This document shows positions 25,383 through 33,256 of a stretch of 64,000 bases of DNA, piece after piece. Position 1 is the stretch's first letter. The number at the start of each line of letters is the position of its first letter. Position numbers and translations under genes: made by a program. A model generated the notes under the pieces. That model ran no database searches. It saw only the letters and a program-made list of their open reading frames with translations, and was not told the DNA's origin. Location of the stretch: contig JAEZST010000010.1 in the NCBI GenBank assembly GCA_023443865.1, positions 62,001-126,000 on the forward strand, read 5' to 3'. This DNA is from Spirochaetota bacterium (lineage in GTDB: Bacteria; Spirochaetota; Spirochaetia; Treponematales; Treponemataceae).

Positions 25383-26665
25383 TTATCTCCAGCATCGACC
25401 TGAAAGACGGCAAGGTTGTCCAGCTCCGGCAGGGCAAGGATCTCGTGCTCGAGCGGGACGATCCCGATTCTCTTATCGCGGAATTCGACCGCTTCGGCGA
25501 GGTCGCGGTCATTGACCTGGACGCGGCGCTCCGCAACGTCAAGCCCGACGGCACGACGGCGAATACCGCCATCCTTAAGCGGCTCCTTCGGGGCGGCAAC
25601 GTGCGGGTCGGCGGCGGCATCCGCGACGCGAAGAAGGCGAAGGAACTCATATCCCTCGGGGCCGAGAAGGTCATCGTCGGGTCCGCGGCCTTTACGATGC
25701 CGGACGGCTCGGCGGGAATCAATACAGCGTTCCTCGAGGCCATGGCGACCGCCGTCGGCAAGGACCGGCTCATAATCTCCGTTGACGCCCGGGACGGCAA
25801 GATCGCCGTGAAAGGGTGGACCGAGAGTTCCGGCATCGACCTACTTGAAGGGGCGAAGGCCGTGGAGCCCTATTGCTCGGAACTCCTTTTCACCTGCGTG
25901 GAGCGCGAGGGCACGATGACCGGGATCGACATGGATCTCGTGAAAGCCCTCCGCGGCGCGGTGAAGTGCCGCCTCGTGGTGGCGGGGGGCGTTTCGACCC
26001 TCGAGGAAGCGGTTGCCCTCGAGCGGCTCGGCTGCGACGTACAGCTCGGCATGGCGCTGTATACCGGCAAGGTGAGCCTCGCCGAATCCTTTATCGAATG
26101 CCTCGACTGGAAAAAGGTCGACCTGATAACCGTGGTAGCCCAGGCCGAGGACGGCGAGGTGCTCATGGTGGGCTACGCCAACCGCGAGGCTTTCGCCAAG
26201 ACCTTTACGTCCGGCAAGCTCACCTTCTGGAGCCGAAGCCGAAACGTGCTGTGGACCAAGGGCGAAACCTCGGGCAACACCCTCGACGTGGTGCGCCTCC
26301 GCGCGGACTGCGACCGGGATACGGTGCTCGCCACGGTGCGCCCCAACGGCCCGACCTGCCACACCGGGGCCTGGACCTGCTTCAAGAGCGTCAGCGACAG
26401 GCAATACACGCTGCCCTACCTTTCTTCGGTGATCGCCGACCGCTTCGCGAACCCCAAGCCCGGTTCCTACACGGCGACCTTAACCCCTGAGCGGGTGAGG
26501 GAAAAGATCGAGGAAGAGGCGGAAGAACTGATAGAGGCCGAGGATCGGGACGAGGTGATATGGGAGGTCGCCGACCTTCTGTACTTCGTGAACGTGCTTA
26601 TGCACCGCGAAGGCGTGGAATGGAAAGACGTACTGGACGAACTGGACCGGCGGCACAAGAAATAA
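25379..26665 (+). CDS. hisA-hisIE: HisA-HisI-HisE fusion protein
   Basis: A 428-residue protein with three enzymes in one chain. HisA (about 1-240; SSIDLKDGKVVQL, VRVGGGIRDAKKAKEL, SVDARDGKIAVKGW) is the ProFAR isomerase. HisI (about 243-350; LMVGYANREAF, FWSRSRNVLWTKGETSGN, CHTGAWTCF) is phosphoribosyl-AMP cyclohydrolase with zinc cysteines. HisE (about 365-428; EKIEEEAEELIEAE, then WEVADLLYF) is the pyrophosphatase. The chain would carry out pathway steps 2-4. HisI-HisE fusion is common; addition of HisA at the N-terminus is unusual to my knowledge. hisH, hisF and hisC are not in the window. Confidence 0.9.
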   Translation: MIISSIDLKDGKVVQLRQGKDLVLERDDPDSLIAEFDRFGEVAVIDLDAALRNVKPDGTTANTAILKRLLRGGNVRVGGGIRDAKKAKELISLGAEKVIVGSAAFTMPDGSAGINTAFLEAMATAVGKDRLIISVDARDGKIAVKGWTESSGIDLLEGAKAVEPYCSELLFTCVEREGTMTGIDMDLVKALRGAVKCRLVVAGGVSTLEEAVALERLGCDVQLGMALYTGKVSLAESFIECLDWKKVDLITVVAQAEDGEVLMVGYANREAFAKTFTSGKLTFWSRSRNVLWTKGETSGNTLDVVRLRADCDRDTVLATVRPNGPTCHTGAWTCFKSVSDRQYTLPYLSSVIADRFANPKPGSYTATLTPERVREKIEEEAEELIEAEDRDEVIWEVADLLYFVNVLMHREGVEWKDVLDELDRRHKK

Positions 26666-26693
26666 CCCCTGCGGCGCGCGATTAGGGTTGCTG

Positions 26694-26770
26694 CCCGCCC
26701 GGTAAGATAAGCCGGCCGCGCGGGAAGGAAACACCCCGCCCGGTAAGCTAAGCCGGCCGCGCGCGGGAAG
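26694..26770. repeat. Duplicated GC-rich palindromic repeat after the his operon
   Basis: Two near-identical units lie in direct orientation (26694-26727 and 26735-26770), each of the form CCCGCCCGG, TAAG(A/C)TAAG, CCGGCCGCGCGGGAAG. Within each, CCGG pairs with CCGG and CCCGC with GCGGG, so each can form a hairpin. They occupy most of the 143-base gap between hisIE and the convergent gene; function may be termination or a REP-like repeat. Confidence 0.6.
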
Positions 26771-26808
26771 CTTCGCTCCGTTTCCGGGGCGGAGCTCCAC
26801 GCCCCCGT

Positions 26809-27159
26809 TCAATAACGGTTCTCGGGGGGAATGCGTTCTTTCCAGAGTTCGGCTAGGGCCTTAACGTCGTCGGCGAACTCGGCGACGGTTTGCTCGGCTT
26901 TCCGGTCCAGCCTTTCGAGAATTTCGCATTCGAACGCCCCGGGCCCGTGCCGTTCCCAGTCGTCGGCGACGGTCGGGTTCACGCAGGAACCGGTAGCCTT
27001 CGCGAAGTCCAGGGCGTTTTGGGCCTTGGAGAGGGTTACGGTGGAAAGAATGAGCCTTTTGCCGGTAACGGTATTCACGATGGCGTACACGCCGCCGGTT
27101 TCCGGGGTTTCCTTGAACGCCCGGAGCAGGGCCTTGCGGTCTGCCTTACCGGCGCTCAT
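26809..27159 (-). CDS. GIY-YIG-like small protein, degenerate
   Basis: A 116-residue protein. TGGVYAIVNTVTGKRLI matches the first strand pair of a GIY-YIG nuclease domain, but the second motif (YIG/YVG) reads LIL and I see no clear catalytic Arg/Glu pair. It may bind nucleic acid without cutting. The ATG at 27159 overlaps the stop of the upstream gene (27156-27159), so the two form a coupled pair. Confidence 0.6.
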   Translation of the reverse strand: MSAGKADRKALLRAFKETPETGGVYAIVNTVTGKRLILSTVTLSKAQNALDFAKATGSCVNPTVADDWERHGPGAFECEILERLDRKAEQTVAEFADDVKALAELWKERIPPENRY

Positions 27160-27650
27160 TGCGCGTTCCCGCCGTACTCCGCCTCGTTGAGGATGCGGGC
27201 AAGCACGTGAAGCCGCTCCGAGAGGAGCTCGTCGTCGCGGGCGAGGGCGTCGCGAAAGAGCTGGATGTCCTCGTCGATCATGGGGTTTTGGGCGCAGACG
27301 GATACGGTCATGGCGCCGCCCTGCAAGCCGACCCGGTCTATCTGGCTCGCCGCCTCGTCGTAGAGCTTCGGGAAGCGGTACGCGTCGCGGAAGTAGAGTT
27401 CGGTTCGCGCGATGAGGATGGCCAGGTCGAGCACGCGGTGCAGGGGCATTTCCTCGGATTGCCTGGACCATTTTTCGCCCGTATGGCGCCAGACCTTCGC
27501 CGAGATATCCACCTTGCCCCGGTCGTTCCATTGGGCCAGGCCCAGGGACAGGCCGGCGGTTTCGGTTTCCGGGGCCTCTCGCCCGTCGATTTCCGCGTAG
27601 TTTTCGCAGGCGATCACGGGTTTGTGCTTTAGATTGACGGGTATATTCAT
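27156..27650 (-). CDS. Conserved protein of unknown function (DUF6530-like)
   Basis: A 164-residue soluble protein with the conserved-looking segments LSLGLAQWNDRGKVDISAKV and EEMPLHRVLDLAILI. I recall a domain of unknown function (DUF6530) of this kind but cannot confirm it. AGGAG lies seven bases upstream of the ATG. It is coupled to the GIY-YIG-like gene and divergent from hisD across a large palindrome that might serve both directions. Confidence 0.6.
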   Translation of the reverse strand: MNIPVNLKHKPVIACENYAEIDGREAPETETAGLSLGLAQWNDRGKVDISAKVWRHTGEKWSRQSEEMPLHRVLDLAILIARTELYFRDAYRFPKLYDEAASQIDRVGLQGGAMTVSVCAQNPMIDEDIQLFRDALARDDELLSERLHVLARILNEAEYGGNAQ

Positions 27651-27707
27651 AGACGCTCCTTATCTGATGCCTCGTGAGCCCGTTGTTTCGTTATTAAGTG
27701 CATCAGT

Positions 27708-27744
27708 AATTTACTAAATCAGTGAATTACTGATTTAGTAAATT
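27708..27744. promoter_or_regulatory. Large perfect palindrome before hisD, candidate operator
   Basis: Inverted arms of 16 bases (27708-27723 and 27729-27744; core TTTACTAAATCAGT) flank GAATT. Half-site-like AGTAA(A/T)TTACT units recur at its edges (27706-27716 and 27738-27748). It overlaps the expected hisD -35, so a dimeric repressor would shut hisD. The regulator is not in the window; a TrpR/HisR-like protein is one guess. Confidence 0.7.
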
Positions 27745-27747
27745 TAC

Positions 27748-27753
27748 TATACT
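27748..27753 (+). promoter_or_regulatory. -10 element of hisD
   Basis: TATACT directly abuts the palindrome and is followed by GGAG (27754-27757) and the ATG at 27764. The leader would be only about four bases, so the GGAG may not be in the transcript. Confidence 0.5.
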
Positions 27754-27763
27754 GGAGACAGCC

Positions 27764-29092
27764 ATGGATGACAAGACCTTTCCGATACTCGCCGCCGATT
27801 CTATTCCCGATTCCTATTGGTCCGTTCAGCGGCACGCCGACGGACTGGAGGGCGTGCCGGTTATAATGGATTCGGTTCGGAAACGGGGCGACGCCGCGGC
27901 GCGCGAGGCGGCCGCGAAATACGACCGGGCCAATCCCCTTACCTTTGAGGTCCCCGAGGCGGATCGGGTCGCGGCGGTTGCCCGGCTTGTCCGGGAAGCT
28001 CCCGAACTTTATGAGTCCCTGTGCCTTTCCCGCGACTTGGCGCTTCGTTTCGCCTCCCTCCAGCGCGACTCGTTCAGCGATTTCGAGACCGAACTTTCCC
28101 CCGGCCTTTTCACGGGGCAGCGAACCGTCCCGGTGTCGCGCTCGGGCGCCTACGTTCCGGCCGGGCGGTTTCCCCTCATTTCGAGCGTTATCATGACCGT
28201 ATGCCCGGCCAAGGCCGCCGGGGTAGGGGAAATCGCGCTCGTAAGCCCCCCCGTTCCCCACCCCGATTCGCCCGCTCTCCCCGCCGTGGAATGGAGAATT
28301 CTCGCCGCGGCCCAGCTCTGCGGGGTGAACCGCGTGTTTGCCCTGGGCGGCCCCCAGGCTATCGCCGCCCTCGCCTACGGCACGGAAACGGTGCCGAAGG
28401 CCGACGTAATCGTCGGGCCGGGAAACCGGTACGTGACCGAGGCGAAGCGTCTGGCCTTCGGCGAGGTCGGGATCGATCTGGTGGCGGGCCCCTCCGAGGT
28501 GATGGTTATTGCCGATTCGTCCGCCCATGCCGAATGGGTGGCCGCCGACCTTCTGGCCCAGGCCGAGCACGACGCGGACGCCCAGGCGATCCTCGTGACC
28601 GTCGATACCGCCCTCGCGCGCTCGGTTCGCGCCGAGCTGGAACGGCTTATCGAACCGCTTCCCCCGAACGCCGCGGCCCGCGAGAGCCTCGCCAAGAGCT
28701 TCGCCGTCATCGTGCCGGATTTGGACGCCGCCGTCGAGATCGCGAACCGGAAGGCGCCGGAGCACCTTGAGTTGGCCCTTGATCCGGGACCGGACCGGGA
28801 CAGGATCGCGAGTGCCGTCCATAACTTCGGTTCCCTCTTCGTCGGGCACGGGGCCGCCGAGGTGCTGGGCGACTACGCCGCCGGGCTCAATCATACCCTG
28901 CCGACCGTGGGCACGGCGCGCTTTACCGGCGGGCTTTCGGTCCGGAATTTCCTGAAAACCGTCACGACGCTCCGTACCGCCGACGGCAAGGGCGTGAACG
29001 CCTCCCTAAAGGCAGCCGAGATTATGGCCGAGGCGGAAGGCCTGGTAGCGCATGCCGCCGCGGCCCGGTGCAGGAGCGCCGCGGAAGCCTAA
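27764..29092 (+). CDS. hisD: Histidinol dehydrogenase
   Basis: A 442-residue zinc enzyme catalysing the last two steps of histidine synthesis (histidinol to histidine, NAD+). It has VSRSGAYVPAGRFPL, IVGPGNRYVTEAKR, GPSEVMVIADSSA and LAQAEHDADAQAILV near the middle, and GLNHTLPT near the C-terminus with the catalytic His region. It is separate from the hisG operon and has a different control element, a palindrome rather than an attenuator. Confidence 0.93.
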   Translation: MDDKTFPILAADSIPDSYWSVQRHADGLEGVPVIMDSVRKRGDAAAREAAAKYDRANPLTFEVPEADRVAAVARLVREAPELYESLCLSRDLALRFASLQRDSFSDFETELSPGLFTGQRTVPVSRSGAYVPAGRFPLISSVIMTVCPAKAAGVGEIALVSPPVPHPDSPALPAVEWRILAAAQLCGVNRVFALGGPQAIAALAYGTETVPKADVIVGPGNRYVTEAKRLAFGEVGIDLVAGPSEVMVIADSSAHAEWVAADLLAQAEHDADAQAILVTVDTALARSVRAELERLIEPLPPNAAARESLAKSFAVIVPDLDAAVEIANRKAPEHLELALDPGPDRDRIASAVHNFGSLFVGHGAAEVLGDYAAGLNHTLPTVGTARFTGGLSVRNFLKTVTTLRTADGKGVNASLKAAEIMAEAEGLVAHAAAARCRSAAEA

Positions 29093-29119
29093 AATTGGCG
29101 AGACCGGAAGGGTTTCGCC

Positions 29120-29125
29120 TATACT
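29120..29125 (+). promoter_or_regulatory. -10 element of the first GGDEF gene
   Basis: TATACT is followed by GGAGGT and immediately by ATG (29132). The SD-like GGAGG is one base from the ATG and upstream of the expected transcript start, so it cannot act as a ribosome site. Confidence 0.5.
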
Positions 29126-29131
29126 GGAGGT

Positions 29132-30343
29132 ATGGAAGGCCCTTTCCCGTTGAGTCAATTCCTTGTCTCAGACGTAAAAACCGTGCTGGTTCTCCTTTTT
29201 TGGGCGAACCTAACGGTGTTGTGCCTTCTGGTTTCCTACCTATTCCACCTCAAGGACGAAAGAAACCGGAAGGCGCTCCGACAGTTTACCCTTGCCAGGA
29301 TCGCCCAAACCGTCGCCTGGTGCCTTTTTATCGTCATAAGCCCGAAACCGGGCGTGAAGTCCATGCTGCTCGGGTTGGCAGCCCTCTTTGGCGGACTCTA
29401 TATAGAAACGAGAACCTTGTTCTTCCTTTCGGTAACCCCGCGGCGTTTCGTCCGGCGGTTCGTGGATACCCTGGCGGCGGTTGGCGTTATCGGCTTGCTT
29501 TTCTCGTACGTTTTATTCTGCAAGAACGAGGAACGGATACTGCTCATCGGGCTGCTTGCGTTCTTGGTCATACTTCTGCCCGGCCCCATCTCCATGCTTC
29601 GCGTGCGACTCTCGCCCCTCCAGACCGCCATCGGCTTGGGCTATGGCGTGCTGATACTCTTCATGATTCTGGGGGCGGCGCAGATGGTTTTTCCGGGCCT
29701 TCCCCGCTTTATTTCGCCGTGGCTTGTCACCGACCTGGTGAAGATCCTCTTCATGGAAGTGACCATGATCGGCGGCATGGGCATCCTACTCCTCACGAAA
29801 CAGGACGCGGACCGGCGTATCGTGGAGCTCGCCTTTCGCGACACCCTGACCGGGCTTCATAACCGTCGGTATTTCATGGAAGAGGCGCGGAATTCGTTTC
29901 GGGACGCCCTCCGGGAAAAACGTGAAATCGGAATGGCCTTTCTCGATATCGATCACTTCAAGGCTATTAACGATTCGTTTGGCCATCATTTCGGCGATAC
30001 CGTGCTTCGCGATTTCGCCTCGGTCCTGCGCCTGAATCTCCGGCCCCTCGATCGCTCCTGCCGGTACGGCGGCGAGGAATTCCTTCTTTTGCTCCCCGGC
30101 GCGGGCAGGGAAGCGGCGGCCGCCACCGTGGCCAGGATTCTGGATCTTGCGCGGCGCTCTCGCTTTACTTCTCATCCGGATTTTTCCTATACCGTGAGCG
30201 CCGGGATATACGTGGGAATTCCGGGACGAGACTCAGTGGATGAGCTTTTACGCGTTATCGATTGCGCGGATACGGCCCTGTATGCGGCGAAGGGCGCGGG
30301 TCGGGACCGATTTGTCGTTTTCGAGAATGCGAATGCCACGTAA
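29132..30343 (+). CDS. Membrane-bound diguanylate cyclase
   Basis: A 403-residue protein. The first 215 residues contain about six to seven hydrophobic segments; the C-terminal GGDEF domain (about 235-400) carries GGEEF with an RPLD inhibitory site five residues before it, and IDHFKAINDSFGHHFGD. It should make cyclic di-GMP and be feedback-inhibited. The membrane part has no recognised sensor domain. It is followed 18 bases later by a paralogue with its own close -10. Confidence 0.85.
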   Translation: MEGPFPLSQFLVSDVKTVLVLLFWANLTVLCLLVSYLFHLKDERNRKALRQFTLARIAQTVAWCLFIVISPKPGVKSMLLGLAALFGGLYIETRTLFFLSVTPRRFVRRFVDTLAAVGVIGLLFSYVLFCKNEERILLIGLLAFLVILLPGPISMLRVRLSPLQTAIGLGYGVLILFMILGAAQMVFPGLPRFISPWLVTDLVKILFMEVTMIGGMGILLLTKQDADRRIVELAFRDTLTGLHNRRYFMEEARNSFRDALREKREIGMAFLDIDHFKAINDSFGHHFGDTVLRDFASVLRLNLRPLDRSCRYGGEEFLLLLPGAGREAAAATVARILDLARRSRFTSHPDFSYTVSAGIYVGIPGRDSVDELLRVIDCADTALYAAKGAGRDRFVVFENANAT

Positions 30344-30349
30344 TGCGCG

Positions 30350-30355
30350 TATAAT
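30350..30355 (+). promoter_or_regulatory. -10 element of the second GGDEF gene
   Basis: Consensus TATAAT, then GGGAGC, then ATG at 30362. It lies in the 18-base gap after the first cyclase gene. Confidence 0.5.
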
Positions 30356-30361
30356 GGGAGC

Positions 30362-31606
30362 ATGTCCATGGTAGAAATTCTTCGGTCTCTCGTGACTATG
30401 GAAGATCATGCGGCCCTGATAATGCTCTTTTGGGGAAACGCGGCCCTATTCGTCCTGGTTTTGTCGTATGTGAGCATGGATAAACCGGCAAGCATGGGAG
30501 CGAACGGGCTTTTCTTACGGAAATTCGCCGTTGCCAGGGGTATCCAAGCCCTGGGCTGGTGCTTCCTGCTCGTATTTCGGGCTGAGCGGAACCGCGCGTT
30601 TTTAATTGTCGGCGGCCTGATGGCCATCGCCGGCCTCTTCGCCGAATCGGACGCCCTTCTTTTTATCACGGATATGCCTGCCGAAAGGAAAAAAAGGCTG
30701 AGAATGGCCTCGACCGACCTTATGCTTGTCGGCGCCGTCCTTTTCTCCGTCTCCCGGATTCTCGCGGGCACGATTCCGTCCGTGACCCTCGCGCTCGTAT
30801 CCCTGCCCATACTCATCGCCGGCTGCGTAATCGGCCCCGTGTGCCTTGCCGGTTTTTCTTCCGCCCCCATCCGTAAGTTCGTGGGAATTTCGGCATTTTG
30901 CATGTATGCGGCCGCGGTCGGCTGGGCTATCGGCGGGGCCGACCCGTTTCCGGTGAGCCTCTTTCGGGAGTCCATCGCCCAGGATATTTTCCGGATCGCC
31001 CTGGTCATTTTTACCCTGTCCGGAGGCGCCGGGATACTGATCCTTTCCAAGGAAGAGACGGACCGCCGAATAGCGGAAATGGCCGTACGGGACCCGCTGA
31101 CCGAGCTTTATAACCGCAGGCATTTTTTTGAGCGGGGACGGGAGGAATTCGCCGACTGCGCGCGGAACGGCGATGAGGTCGCGTTCGTGTTTTTGGATTT
31201 AGACGGATTCAAGAAAATCAACGATAAATGGGGGCACCGGTTCGGCGACGCGGTTCTCCGCGACTTTTCCGCCCTTTTGCGCCTGGGAATTCGGCCCTTG
31301 GACCTCTGCTGCCGGTACGGCGGCGAGGAATTCGTGATCTTCCTGCCGAGAACCGGTCGCGAAGGGGCCTTAACCGTGGCGGAACGCATGCTCGAGGCGG
31401 TTCGGGCCTCTAAGTTTCCGGAACGCCTCGATTTCTCCTACACCGTCAGCGCCGGAGTCGCCTATGGCCGTCCGGTCGCCGCCAATGAAGAGGCGTTCAT
31501 GGACCTGCTCGCGAAAAGCGACGAGGCCATGTACCGGGCGAAGCGGTCAGGCCGGGACCGGGTCGTCTTTTGGGAAGACCCTCCGCCCGGCTCGGAAAGC
31601 CGTTAG
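30362..31606 (+). CDS. Membrane-bound diguanylate cyclase, paralogue
   Basis: A 414-residue protein of the same layout as the preceding gene: about seven hydrophobic segments, then a GGDEF domain with LDLDGFKKINDKWGHRFGD, RPLD and GGEEF. The membrane halves are only loosely similar (both begin with an ALIMLFWGN / VLVLLFWAN type segment), which points to an old tandem duplication. Its 3' end overlaps the convergent acyltransferase gene by four bases. Confidence 0.85.
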   Translation: MSMVEILRSLVTMEDHAALIMLFWGNAALFVLVLSYVSMDKPASMGANGLFLRKFAVARGIQALGWCFLLVFRAERNRAFLIVGGLMAIAGLFAESDALLFITDMPAERKKRLRMASTDLMLVGAVLFSVSRILAGTIPSVTLALVSLPILIAGCVIGPVCLAGFSSAPIRKFVGISAFCMYAAAVGWAIGGADPFPVSLFRESIAQDIFRIALVIFTLSGGAGILILSKEETDRRIAEMAVRDPLTELYNRRHFFERGREEFADCARNGDEVAFVFLDLDGFKKINDKWGHRFGDAVLRDFSALLRLGIRPLDLCCRYGGEEFVIFLPRTGREGALTVAERMLEAVRASKFPERLDFSYTVSAGVAYGRPVAANEEAFMDLLAKSDEAMYRAKRSGRDRVVFWEDPPPGSESR

Positions 31607-32490
31607 TCGAGGCGCCCTTTCTCGTTTTCCTCGTGCATCTTCTCGAGTCGGTCCATGACGTAATCCACCACGATTTGCTTTTTATCCTCAGCCTCCTCTC
31701 CCGCCCAGGCGCGCGCCTCCGCGCGGAACGCGTCGCACTGGTATACCGGACTTGCGGTCATGAGTACCTTGTCGTGGAAAAGCACGTCGTTGAGCATGTC
31801 TTTCGGGTCTTCGGAAAAGCGGAGGCAATTGCCGTTGATTGATACGAGCATCATCACGTCCGAGAGGCGGATATAGGAGTCGATCTCGCGGACGCCTTTC
31901 TTGGTTTCCGGCTTTCCCGGGCGGTAGCGCGTTCCCGAGGGGAATACCAGCACGGCTTGCCCTTCCTTGCGGACGCGGTCCAGGGCGCGCATGGACGCGA
32001 GGTTGATAACCCGGCTTCGCCTCTCCTCGATTTTATACTGCTCGGGATCCGTAATGGCGGCGAGGGAGCGGCTCGGATAGATGATAATGCGGGAATAGGC
32101 CTCGGCGAAGGCCGATACGTAGGGGTTTTCCTCGTTGAGTTTCATGCCCGACATGGCGATTATCCGGGAAGCTAGTTCCTTGCCCACCGGCCCGCTCCGG
32201 TCCAGGAGCCACATGAGCCCGGGAAGGTCAAAGTTGCTGTAGTGCTCCATGAGGATAATGCCGCGTTTCCCCGATCGTATCGCCTCGAGGAATTGGGCGG
32301 CGTGCTCGAGTCCCCGGAATTCCGAGCCCGGGAGCATATGCTCGCCGCACATGGCGTCCATGTGCTTTCTGATGCCCTCGTTCGCGGGCTGAAGGACGTT
32401 TTCTTCGGTTATGACGTTTTGGGCGCGGGAAAGGCGCTCGAGCTCTGGAAACAGGTAGCCGTACTTGCCGGCCAGGGAATTCGGGTTCAT
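31603..32490 (-). CDS. Acyltransferase, PlsC-like (1-acylglycerol-phosphate type)
   Basis: A 295-residue protein. The acyltransferase box I is HYSNFD (H-X4-D) within ILMEHYSNFDLPGLMWLL, and FPSGTRYRPG resembles box III. These enzymes acylate glycerol-phosphate or lysophosphatidic acid at the inner membrane; the substrate is inferred. The ATG at 32490 has GGAG seven bases upstream. It lacks an obvious long membrane segment. Confidence 0.75.
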   Translation of the reverse strand: MNPNSLAGKYGYLFPELERLSRAQNVITEENVLQPANEGIRKHMDAMCGEHMLPGSEFRGLEHAAQFLEAIRSGKRGIILMEHYSNFDLPGLMWLLDRSGPVGKELASRIIAMSGMKLNEENPYVSAFAEAYSRIIIYPSRSLAAITDPEQYKIEERRSRVINLASMRALDRVRKEGQAVLVFPSGTRYRPGKPETKKGVREIDSYIRLSDVMMLVSINGNCLRFSEDPKDMLNDVLFHDKVLMTASPVYQCDAFRAEARAWAGEEAEDKKQIVVDYVMDRLEKMHEENEKGRLD

Positions 32491-32562
32491 TGAGGTCTCC
32501 GTAAGTCGCAACTTTCCCCGAGGGGAAGCGATAAACAGTTTTACCCCGTTGGACCGGGGGTG

Positions 32563-33225
32563 TCAAGAATCGAGAATTCCCCGTTCGACCAGCAGCGAGC
32601 GAAGGCCGTAGATTGATTTGATGCGATAAAAGCCCTCGTCCCGGGCCAAATCGGCGAAGCGTTCCCTTTCGTCTACCAACGCGGCCTGCCCGCCGATGGC
32701 CCGGTAGCCGCGAACGTATTTGGGGTGATCGTCCACGAAAAGGGTGTCTTCCACCGAATGGCCGACCGCGGCGAGGGTATCGAGGAAGCTCGACGGGTGC
32801 GGTTTACCCTTGCCCTTGTGGTAAGTTACGTCGAAAACCCCCAGGAATACGTCTTCGATATTGAAAAAGCGGAGAAGGCGCTGGGCGTGGCTCATGGGGG
32901 CGTTCGTGAGAAGGGTCATGGGAAGGCCGAGCCCGAGAAGGTAGTCCCGAAGCGCGGGGTCTTTTTGCAGTTCGTCGATCTCGGACTCGGGATGCACCTT
33001 GTCGAAATAATCCTGCTCGTCCCGCAGTCCGTGCTCGGCCTTCAGCCATTCCAGGGTGGTTCCGTAGCCCGGAAGACCCTCTATCCGGCGCCTGACCGCC
33101 TCGTCCGCCGGCACTCCCAGCCAGGAAGCCACGTAACCGATCATGCGCCGGGTTATTCCCTCGTCCATCCCGCCGGAGGCGGGATAGAGGGTGTTGTCCA
33201 AATCAAGCAAAAGATGGCGGATCAT
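32563..33225 (-). CDS. HAD-family hydrolase, pyrimidine 5'-nucleotidase-like
   Basis: A 220-residue HAD protein. Motif I LLDLDNTLYP is the form found in pyrimidine 5'-nucleotidases (SDT1 type); motif II is LTNAP, and FVDDHPKYVRGYRAIG is the C-terminal acidic motif. It probably dephosphorylates nucleotides or damaged metabolites. Its mRNA is predicted to be leaderless. Confidence 0.78.
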   Translation of the reverse strand: MIRHLLLDLDNTLYPASGGMDEGITRRMIGYVASWLGVPADEAVRRRIEGLPGYGTTLEWLKAEHGLRDEQDYFDKVHPESEIDELQKDPALRDYLLGLGLPMTLLTNAPMSHAQRLLRFFNIEDVFLGVFDVTYHKGKGKPHPSSFLDTLAAVGHSVEDTLFVDDHPKYVRGYRAIGGQAALVDERERFADLARDEGFYRIKSIYGLRSLLVERGILDS

Positions 33226-33231
33226 GGGCCA

Positions 33232-33237
33232 AGTATA
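33232..33237 (-). promoter_or_regulatory. -10 element of the HAD hydrolase gene
   Basis: TATACT on the minus strand, six bases (TGGCCC), then ATG at 33225. No Shine-Dalgarno site is present. Confidence 0.5.
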
Positions 33238-33256
33238 CCCGATTTGCCCGTTTCGT

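Noticed and set aside
26694..26770. CRISPR-like array
   Set aside because: Only two GC-rich units, almost abutting, with no spacer of normal length and no cas genes.
29068..29862. A 264-codon ORF over the first GGDEF gene
   Set aside because: Out-of-frame shadow of the cyclase gene with no domain and no start signals.
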